A DNA stretch of 64,000 nucleotides, taken from SIG598 sp045605025 (GTDB taxonomy: Bacteria; Bacillota; Clostridia; Oscillospirales; Acutalibacteraceae). Positions 8,158 to 15,116 of the stretch are shown here, piece by piece. A program made the position numbers and the translations under genes. The notes under the pieces are model-generated. The model was given only the letters and a program-made list of their open reading frames with translations, did not search any database and was not told where the DNA came from. Position 1 is the first letter of the stretch; every line of letters starts with the position of its first letter. The stretch spans positions 1 to 64,000 of the forward strand of contig JAZUPE010000022.1 of the NCBI GenBank assembly GCA_045605025.1. The letters run 5' to 3'.

Positions 8158-10515
8158 TGTTGTTTCTTCCTTTCTTTCCGCTGGCGCATCTGCCGCGGTG
8201 TCATTGATTATTTCAGCATTGGCGCCAGGCTTGAAAAGGCGCAGACGCAGAGCATTGGTTACCACACAGACCGAACTCAGGCTCATTGCAGCCGAACCGA
8301 TCATCGGATTGAGAGTGATTCCGAACGCCGGCCAGAGCACACCTGCGGCAACAGGAATCCCCAGCAGATTATAGAAGAACGCCCAGAACAGGTTCATACG
8401 GATATTGCGAATTGTGGCACGACTTAGCTCCATTGCCGCAGTCACATCGCTGAGAGAATTCTTCATCAGAACGATATCTGCCGATTCCACCGCAATATCC
8501 GTTCCGGCACCTATGGCGATACCGACATCGGCGCGTGTCAGAGCGGGAGCGTCGTTAATTCCGTCACCCACCATGGCTACGCAGCCGCCGTTTTCCTGCA
8601 GCTGACGAATGGTCTGTTCCTTGTGAGCTGGCATCACTTCCGCAATAACCTCATCGATATCAAGACCGGCGCGGACAGCTTCGGCAGTTGTGCGGTTGTC
8701 TCCGGTGAGCATGACCACGCGAACGCCCAGCTTCTTCATGAGGGCAATGGCTGCACGGCTGTCATTGCGGACGGTATCCGCAACGGCGATAACTCCGGCC
8801 AGCCGCTCGCCTTCGGCAAAGAGCAGCGGCGTTTTACCCTCGGAGGCAAGGCGCTGAATTGTGTCGAATACGTTCTCAAGCTGTGAGCGGGCTATGCCGC
8901 TTTCCTCCATGAACGCCGCGCTGCCGCCAAGGACGGTTTTGCCCCCGACCGCGGCACGCACACCGCGTCCGGACACGGCTTCAAAACCGTTCACTGCAAC
9001 AGGAGAAATACCGTCGGCTGCCGCGCGTTCCACAATCGCTTCCGCCAGCGGATGTTCGCTGCCGGCTTCGACTGCCGCCGCCTGAGCCAGCAGCTCAGCG
9101 GCGGTCTGTCCGGAAAGCGGAATGATATCGGTGACCGAAGGATGCCCCGTGGTGATGGTGCCGGTTTTGTCCAGCACGATGGTATCCAACCTGTGGAGTG
9201 TCTCCAGGGCGGTCGCTGATTTGACGAGAATTCCTTGTTCCGCGGCGCGTCCGGTGCTGACCATGATGGCAACGGGGGTTGCAAGACCGAGGGCGCAGGG
9301 GCAGGAAATGACCAGAACTGAAACGGCACAGGTCAGCGCGAATTCCGCAGTCTGACCGAAAATCAGCCAGACGATGGCGGTAACGGCGGCTATGCCGAGA
9401 ACCACCGGGACAAACACGCCACTGACCTTGTCGGCAAGGCGTGCGATGGGTGCCTTTGAGCTGCCAGCTTCGTCCACCAAACGAATGATCTGCGCGAGGG
9501 TGGTGTCGTCACCGACTTTTGTTGTTCTGAACCGGAAGGAACCATTGCGGTTGACTGAAGCGCACACAACGGTATCTCCGGCACGCTTCTCTACCGGCAC
9601 GCTCTCGCCGGTTATTGCCGACTGGTCAAGATAGCCCGTACCTTCGACAATCTCGCCGTCGGCGGGGATACTCTCGCCGGGGCGAATAACCACTATATCG
9701 CCCACCGCAAGCTCCTCCGCGGGAATAATTACCTCTGCTCCGTCGCGGATGACCGCCGCGGTTTTCGGAGCCAGCTCCACCAGCTTTCCCAGAGCGTCGG
9801 AGGTGTGGGATTTTGAGCGGGCTTCCAGATATTTACCAACGGTAACAAGCGTCAGAATCATTGCCGCCGATTCAAAATACAGCTGGTGTGCGTAATGCTC
9901 CACTATGGCAGGCTGATCGTGCCCGAGACCGTACATCATACGGTAGAGAGCAAACACGCCGTATATCAATGATGCTGCCGCGCCAACTGAAACCAGAGAA
10001 TCCATGTTAGGCGAGCGGTGGAGCATCGCCCTAAATCCCACCGAGAAGAATTTTCTGTTGACCGCAACCACCGCAAGGGTGATGAGCAGCTGCGTAAAGG
10101 CGGCGACGGGCGCGTTTGGCATACCGGTGAATATCTCCGGAAGCGGCAGCCCGACCATGTGTCCCATTGCAAGATACATCAGCGGAACGAGCAGAAGAAG
10201 CGATGTTATCAGCCGTCTGAGCAAATGCTTTTCTTCACTGCGTGCCTGATCCTGTCTGCTGTCCCACCGTGAACGGAAGCCGCTTTTCTTATCCTGAGAA
10301 TCGTCAAGGAGCGCGGTGCCGTAGCCCACGGCGGTGACGGCTTTGATTATTGCGCCGGCATCTGTGAGCGCGTCGTCGTATGTGACGGTCATCTGTCCGG
10401 CGATAAGGTTCACGTCGGCCTTTTCCACGCCTTCAACTTTCTGGGCGGCGCGGGTGACACTTGCCTGACAGGCGGCACAGGTCATGCCGGTTACGCGGAA
10501 TCTTTCGGTTTTCAT
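7942..10515 (-). CDS. copA: copper-translocating P1B-type ATPase with HMA domains at both ends
   Basis: An 857-residue Cu(I)-exporting ATPase. In order: an N-terminal heavy-metal domain (GMTCAAC, about residues 9-16), transmembrane helices from about 100, the actuator motif TGES (about 300), the ion-binding SCPCALG in the membrane (about 405), the phosphorylation site DKTGT (about 450), the nucleotide-binding HP pair in SEHPLAEA and the hinge GDGIND (about 660). A second heavy-metal domain (GMMCPRC) fills the last 71 residues. Family members usually end after the last membrane helix, so the tail is a CopZ-like chaperone in the same frame. It detoxifies copper by export. It has its own promoter and a palindrome near the start that may bind a copper sensor. 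Confidence 0.95.
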   Translation of the reverse strand: MKTERFRVTGMTCAACQASVTRAAQKVEGVEKADVNLIAGQMTVTYDDALTDAGAIIKAVTAVGYGTALLDDSQDKKSGFRSRWDSRQDQARSEEKHLLRRLITSLLLLVPLMYLAMGHMVGLPLPEIFTGMPNAPVAAFTQLLITLAVVAVNRKFFSVGFRAMLHRSPNMDSLVSVGAAASLIYGVFALYRMMYGLGHDQPAIVEHYAHQLYFESAAMILTLVTVGKYLEARSKSHTSDALGKLVELAPKTAAVIRDGAEVIIPAEELAVGDIVVIRPGESIPADGEIVEGTGYLDQSAITGESVPVEKRAGDTVVCASVNRNGSFRFRTTKVGDDTTLAQIIRLVDEAGSSKAPIARLADKVSGVFVPVVLGIAAVTAIVWLIFGQTAEFALTCAVSVLVISCPCALGLATPVAIMVSTGRAAEQGILVKSATALETLHRLDTIVLDKTGTITTGHPSVTDIIPLSGQTAAELLAQAAAVEAGSEHPLAEAIVERAAADGISPVAVNGFEAVSGRGVRAAVGGKTVLGGSAAFMEESGIARSQLENVFDTIQRLASEGKTPLLFAEGERLAGVIAVADTVRNDSRAAIALMKKLGVRVVMLTGDNRTTAEAVRAGLDIDEVIAEVMPAHKEQTIRQLQENGGCVAMVGDGINDAPALTRADVGIAIGAGTDIAVESADIVLMKNSLSDVTAAMELSRATIRNIRMNLFWAFFYNLLGIPVAAGVLWPAFGITLNPMIGSAAMSLSSVCVVTNALRLRLFKPGANAEIINDTAADAPAERKEETTMKKILTIDGMMCPRCQAHVQKALEAVEGVAAVAVDLEAKTAEVTLSADVADAVLTAAVAEAGYTPLGCVNA

Positions 10516-10535
10516 AGTCCACCTGACTTTCGGTT

Positions 10536-10575
10536 AGCATATGCTTATTATAGCTCAGACGCGGAATTATTACAA
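10536..10575 (-). promoter_or_regulatory. copA promoter with adjacent palindrome
   Basis: Minus-strand TTGTAA (10570-10575), a 17-base spacer and TATAAT (10547-10552). Just downstream, at the likely transcription start, lies the perfect 10-base palindrome AGCATATGCT (10536-10545). A repressor bound there would block initiation, as expected of copper-responsive control, but no regulator gene is adjacent and the site does not clearly match a known motif. Confidence 0.5.
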
Positions 10576-10590
10576 GCAATCATTTTCTGT

Positions 10591-10676
10591 TTGCTGCGAT
10601 TTTCTCATTTGGAATAATCCTTCAGCGTTAATGTTAACAAAAACCGGACGTCGCAGGGTGCATCGGTCGGTTTTTT
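10591..10676 (+). ncRNA. possible short terminated transcript upstream of typA
   Basis: A promoter-like pair TTGCTG (10591-10596) and AATAAT (10613-10618, 16-base spacer) is followed within about 20-55 bases by a hairpin AAAAACCG...CGGTTTTTT (10639-10676), a good intrinsic terminator. No plus-strand gene precedes it, so the pair could make an RNA of about 50-60 bases or act as an attenuator in the typA leader. The hairpin is clear; the promoter is weak. Confidence 0.3.
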
Positions 10677-10802
10677 CGTGGAAATCGCCTTTTGAGTCAG
10701 GGTAATAAGCGGATTTATCTTGAAATTCTGTGAAAGGAGCGTAAAATAGTAAAGGTTTAAAATATCAGGATAGGTATATTGCCTACCGAAGGAGTTATTA
10801 TT

Positions 10803-12623
10803 TTGGAGAGCATAAGAAATATCGCAATCATCGCCCACGTTGACCACGGCAAGACCACTCTGGTCGACGAAATGCTCAAGCAGGGCGGTATCTACCGCGA
10901 GCACCAGACCATCGTTGAGCGTGTCATGGACAGCAACGATCTGGAGCGTGAGCGCGGAATCACCATTCTTGCCAAGAACACCGCCGTGCATTACGGCGAC
11001 GTGAAGATCAATATCGTTGATACCCCGGGCCACGCCGATTTCGGCGGTGAAGTGGAGCGTTTTCTGAAGATGGTCAACGGCGTACTGCTGGTGGTGGACG
11101 CTGCCGAGGGTCCTATGCCTCAGACACGCTTCGTGCTGCAGAAGGCTCTTGAACTCAACCACAAGGTCATCGTTGTGGTCAACAAGGTCGACCGTCCTGA
11201 CGCACGTGTCAGCGAAGTATGCGACGAGGTTCTGGAGCTGCTGCTCGACCTTGACGCCACTCAGGAGCAGTTTGACTCCCCCACGGTTTTCTGCTCTGCC
11301 AAGCAGGGTTTTGCCTCTTACTCCCCCGAGGAGACCGGCACCGACCTGCGCCCGCTGTTTGACACAATCATTGACTACATTCCCGAGCCCAACTGCGATC
11401 CGGAAGGTTCCCTGCAGGTGCTGGTGTCCTCCATTGACTATAATGAGTACGTTGGCCGCATCGGCATCGGACGGGTTGAGCGCGGCGTTATCCGCCAGAA
11501 TCAAGAGATCGTTGTGTGCAACGCAAACGATCATTCTCTTGCCCGCAAGGAAAAGCTGGCTTCCCTCTATGAATTTGACGGACTGCAGAGAGTTCCCGTG
11601 GAGCAGGTGGAGGCCGGCAACATCGTCGCCTTCTCCGGCATCGGCGATATCACCATCGGCGATACCATCTGCGTTGCCGATGCTGTCGAACCCCTTGATT
11701 TCGTCAAGATCTCCGAGCCTACCATCGAAATGACTTTCTCCATCAACGACAGCCCCTTTGCCGGACGCGAGGGCAGCTTTGTCACCTCCCGCAACCTGCG
11801 TGACCGCCTTGAGCGCGAGCTGATGAAGGACGTTTCACTGCGCGTGACCGAGGTCGGCACCGATTCCTTCAATGTTGCCGGACGCGGTGAAATGCATCTT
11901 TCCATCCTCATCGAGACCATGCGCCGGGAGGGCTATGAGTTCCAGGTCTCCACTCCTCATGTTCTCACCCGTGAGATCGACGGCGTGAAACATGAGCCTG
12001 TGGAGCGCGTCATCGCCGACGTACCCGAGGAGAGCATGGGTGCGGTCATCGACAAACTCGGCCGCCGCAAGGGCGAGCTGGTGCAGATGACACCCGTGGG
12101 CAGCCGCATGAGGATCGAATTCCTCGTTGCTTCCCGTGGTCTTTTCGGCTATCGCAACGAGTTCCTCACCGACACCCGCGGCGAGGGCATCATGTCATCG
12201 GTCTTTGACAGCTACACCCCGTGGCGCGGCGAGATCGTGCGCCGCTCGGGCGGTTCGCTGGTAGCTTTCGAAGAAGGCACCGCAACCACCTACGGTCTTT
12301 TCAACGCACAGGAGCGCGGCTCGCTGTTCATCGGAGCAGGCGTGCCTGTTTATGCCGGAATGGTTGTCGGCATGTCCCCCAAGACCGATGACATCACCGT
12401 AAACGTCTGCAAGAAAAAGCAGCTGACCAACACCCGTGCTTCGGGAAGCGACGACGCTCTGCGTCTGGTGCCGCCCAGAATTTTCAGCCTTGAGCAGGCT
12501 CTGGAGTTCATCGCTGACGACGAACTGCTGGAGATCACTCCCAAGAACATCCGCATCCGCAAGAGAGTGCTGGATCACGCCACACGCATGAAGATTCTCA
12601 AGGGCAACAAGTCGGTTGACTGA
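10803..12623 (+). CDS. typA: ribosome-associated GTPase TypA/BipA
   Basis: A 606-residue translational GTPase related to EF-G that binds ribosomes and helps assembly and stress adaptation. The GTPase domain (about 1-195) has AHVDHGKTT (P-loop), RGITI (switch I), DTPGHADF (switch II) and NKVDR (base recognition). EF-G-like domains and the BipA-specific C-terminal domain follow (YTPWRGEI, then TNTRASGSDDALRL). TTG at 10803 was chosen as start because GAAGGAG ends 8 bases upstream and the protein then begins MESIRNIAIIAHVDHGK like its relatives; another in-frame TTG at 10779 has no ribosome site. Confidence 0.96.
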   Translation: MESIRNIAIIAHVDHGKTTLVDEMLKQGGIYREHQTIVERVMDSNDLERERGITILAKNTAVHYGDVKINIVDTPGHADFGGEVERFLKMVNGVLLVVDAAEGPMPQTRFVLQKALELNHKVIVVVNKVDRPDARVSEVCDEVLELLLDLDATQEQFDSPTVFCSAKQGFASYSPEETGTDLRPLFDTIIDYIPEPNCDPEGSLQVLVSSIDYNEYVGRIGIGRVERGVIRQNQEIVVCNANDHSLARKEKLASLYEFDGLQRVPVEQVEAGNIVAFSGIGDITIGDTICVADAVEPLDFVKISEPTIEMTFSINDSPFAGREGSFVTSRNLRDRLERELMKDVSLRVTEVGTDSFNVAGRGEMHLSILIETMRREGYEFQVSTPHVLTREIDGVKHEPVERVIADVPEESMGAVIDKLGRRKGELVQMTPVGSRMRIEFLVASRGLFGYRNEFLTDTRGEGIMSSVFDSYTPWRGEIVRRSGGSLVAFEEGTATTYGLFNAQERGSLFIGAGVPVYAGMVVGMSPKTDDITVNVCKKKQLTNTRASGSDDALRLVPPRIFSLEQALEFIADDELLEITPKNIRIRKRVLDHATRMKILKGNKSVD

Positions 12624-12637
12624 TAACAGAACACAAA

Positions 12638-12680
12638 AGCGCCGCCGCAGGCAAGAACACACCTGCGGCGGCGCCTTTTA
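12638..12680 (+). terminator. typA terminator
   Basis: A long GC-only stem (GCGCCGCCGCAGG with CCTGCGGCGGCGC) separated by a 10-base loop, then CTTTTATT. The neighbouring minus-strand lipoprotein gene ends just beyond and may share it. Confidence 0.9.
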
Positions 12681-12687
12681 TTCGTTG

Positions 12688-13383
12688 TCAGCCAAGAATT
12701 TCTCCGTTCACGGACAGGCGGACGGCGTCTTCCTCTCCGTTTTCATTCATCTCAAAGCAGACGGTAATCACATCGTTTTCAAGAGTGATGTCATAAGCCC
12801 AGTAAAGATCCGGATCAATACTGTTCTGCATCCACACGGTTTTTCCCGTGCAGTCGATCTTCATGCAATCGGGGCCGAAATAGCCGGTGAGATAGATATT
12901 CCCCTCGTCATCGAACACATAGCTGGAGCCCGTACCGGAATAGTCGGTATTGTCCCACATAACGGTACCGTCAACGGCACTGAGTGCGCGCAGTCTCTGT
13001 GAGTAATCGAAGATACCATCACTCATTTTCTCCTTGTCGAACAAGCCGCTTTCGTTGACGTAGACGAGACCGTTTTTCATTCCCAGGTACTCAAGGCTTT
13101 CACACTGGCCAATCATGCTGTCGGGAGTAATATATTTCCACATAAGCGCGCCGTTTTCGTCGTAGGCATTCAGTGTCATATAATAGGTACAGAACTCGTC
13201 ATTATTGTTGGTGTACTCATGCTCGATACGGGCAGGCTGCACCTTATTCTCAGCACCATTGCTGCTGCCGACGATTATGGCTGTGGGACCGTCCGCGCCG
13301 CCGATGATGCCGATATCCTGATTGCAACCGGAAACAGGCATCAGCATAAAGCAGGCAAGCAGAACTATCATTATCCTTTTCAT
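12688..13383 (-). CDS. lipoprotein with IIGGADGPTAI motif and PQQ-like repeat region
   Basis: A 231-residue protein. The signal peptide ends in the lipobox LMPVSGC (Cys at about 20), so it is probably lipid-anchored outside the membrane. Directly after comes GIIGGADGPTAIIVGSS, a motif I know from the membrane-embedded beta subunit of sodium-pumping decarboxylases (OadB/GcdB), here without any other part of that protein. The remainder (about 55-231) has blade-like repeats such as RLRALSAVDGTVMW, IYLTGYFG and KIDCTGKTVWMQ, typical of PQQ-type beta-propellers. Function unknown. The start was placed at the ATG with GGAGG 7-8 bases upstream. It is divergent from the next lipoprotein gene. Confidence 0.75.
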   Translation of the reverse strand: MKRIMIVLLACFMLMPVSGCNQDIGIIGGADGPTAIIVGSSNGAENKVQPARIEHEYTNNNDEFCTYYMTLNAYDENGALMWKYITPDSMIGQCESLEYLGMKNGLVYVNESGLFDKEKMSDGIFDYSQRLRALSAVDGTVMWDNTDYSGTGSSYVFDDEGNIYLTGYFGPDCMKIDCTGKTVWMQNSIDPDLYWAYDITLENDVITVCFEMNENGEEDAVRLSVNGEILG

Positions 13384-13575
13384 TAATATACCTCCGAAGA
13401 AATTATCTCTAACTCTTTCACAGTCGCAAAACCGCAGCTGCAGCTTAATTATATTCTCCGGTAATTGAAAATGCAACCGGTATGCTTTGATACAGTATTT
13501 TTGATTATTGCTCTTTATTCTGTCCTGATGTCATGTTATCATAATGTGGATATACGAAACCCGGAGGCATATTCT

Positions 13576-15057
13576 ATGAAAAAGATCATTCGCAAACTGA
13601 TTATCCTTGCCATGTGCGCATGCACGCTGACTACGGCGGGCTGCAGCATAAACGCTCCCGCGCAGGACGATTTCTCAGTTTCAGTTGTCATATCTGACAC
13701 AGAAGTATCCGCGGTCGACGTTGTGTCCGACACAGAAGCACCTGACACAGACAGCAGCCCAAAGCCTGTTATTATCGACTGCGCTGCCGGTTTGCATGAC
13801 ATGGAGACCAAAGGCACCGAGAGGAAGTGCGCTGCCTGCTCCTGCGAGGTGACACTGCCCGCAGAGATGTGGAGCGACTTCATAACCGAAGAATACACAG
13901 AAATCGAAGCAGGCGGTATACTCTTTCAGATTGACGAAGGGGTCTATGTTCCGGGATACTTTGAGGAGGTCGCAGACACACTGGTTGCCGCCCTTGAATC
14001 GGTGAGCGGACTGAGCTATACCGACGCGCTTAACAGCAAGCGACAGGTTCGTGTGCATGTGGCAAAAGTCGAGCCTCAGGAATTTAATGGAATTCTTTCC
14101 GACGGAGAAGTCGGCGGAGCATGGGCAGCTTCCGGCGAAGATCGTGAGCTGGAAATTTCCGCGGGAGATCTGTTTCTATGCAATTCATACACACTGGCTC
14201 ATGAGCTTTCCCATACCCTGTGCTTCTCGCAGGGTCCTAAATACTATTGTCAGCTTCTTCTGGAAGGCTTTGCCGAATACAACTGTTACAAGACTATAAA
14301 GTATCTTGAGGAAAACAGCATCGAAACCGCATATACTCTCGACCACTCCTATTCCAGTCTGTTCAATATGGACATAAGTGATCCGGAGCATATCTACATC
14401 AGAGATCCGGAATACTGGTTTGAAAATGATTTTCCCACCGCATACGCTATGAACGGTCCTTACGCGCTGGGTTTCCGGTTCATGGCGTATCTCGACGATG
14501 TGTACGGCGATTATTCCAGCTGGATGCACACCGCCAACAAAATGGATTCTCCCGACAATGAGCTTCCGGTTGATATGCAGATAGAAAGTCTCAAGCAGAC
14601 CTACGGTCAGGATGTACTTGACGGCTTCTATCCATGGCTCAAAGCCAACTGGCAGCGTTTTGTGATTGACCATAACGCACCGGCCGACTATGATCTCAGC
14701 CAGGCGGACGTTGTTACATTCTATCCCTATTTTTATTCCTGGAACTGTGACGCTCTGCTTGCAGACTTTCACAGCCGTGTCTTTTTCAGCGATCTTTATA
14801 TCGACCTCGAGGAATTCAAGAGCTATCTGAGTGAATATAAGAACCGCGAAACAGATAGGCTTGTGCTGAACATCGAATGGATCGAAGGCGACCGGACTGT
14901 CGAGCTTTTCGATAGCTGCGGAAATTCACTGGGTATCAGCACCGGCGATGGCACAATTGAGCTTGACAACGTCAGCTTTATTCTGCTCAAGGGAGACGGC
15001 ATTCTGCGCCAATTCGCAATCACAGGATTCCGCGGATACGAGTCCTTGTCTGAATGA
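13576..15057 (+). CDS. lipoprotein with HExxH metallopeptidase motif
   Basis: A 493-residue protein. The signal peptide and lipobox LTTAGC (Cys at about 23) indicate a surface lipoprotein. A Thr/Asp-rich linker and a small Cys cluster (KCAACSCE, about 79-86) follow. The centre carries HELSH (about 209-213) and, 20 residues on, EGFAEY (about 230-235), the zinc ligands and catalytic Glu of gluzincin peptidases. The C-terminal 250 residues are rich in aromatic and acidic residues and match no family I recognise. It probably cleaves extracellular peptide or protein. GGAGG lies 8 bases before the chosen ATG. A convergent terminator separates it from the next gene. Confidence 0.75.
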   Translation: MKKIIRKLIILAMCACTLTTAGCSINAPAQDDFSVSVVISDTEVSAVDVVSDTEAPDTDSSPKPVIIDCAAGLHDMETKGTERKCAACSCEVTLPAEMWSDFITEEYTEIEAGGILFQIDEGVYVPGYFEEVADTLVAALESVSGLSYTDALNSKRQVRVHVAKVEPQEFNGILSDGEVGGAWAASGEDRELEISAGDLFLCNSYTLAHELSHTLCFSQGPKYYCQLLLEGFAEYNCYKTIKYLEENSIETAYTLDHSYSSLFNMDISDPEHIYIRDPEYWFENDFPTAYAMNGPYALGFRFMAYLDDVYGDYSSWMHTANKMDSPDNELPVDMQIESLKQTYGQDVLDGFYPWLKANWQRFVIDHNAPADYDLSQADVVTFYPYFYSWNCDALLADFHSRVFFSDLYIDLEEFKSYLSEYKNRETDRLVLNIEWIEGDRTVELFDSCGNSLGISTGDGTIELDNVSFILLKGDGILRQFAITGFRGYESLSE

Positions 15058-15070
15058 TACGCAAACTGAA

Positions 15071-15113
15071 AATGACCCGGAGGAAAACGCTTTTGCGTCT
15101 CCCTCCGGGTCAT
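15071..15113. terminator. bidirectional terminator between convergent genes
   Basis: AATGACCCGGAGG (15071-15083) pairs with CCTCCGGGTCATT (15101-15113). T/A-rich tracts are short on both sides, so efficiency is uncertain, but the position between two convergent reading frames fits. Confidence 0.75.
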
Positions 15114-15116
15114 TAC

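Noticed and set aside
10605..11534. Minus-strand frame of about 309 codons across the typA start
   Set aside because: It is antisense to the conserved GTPase domain and shows no recognisable protein features.
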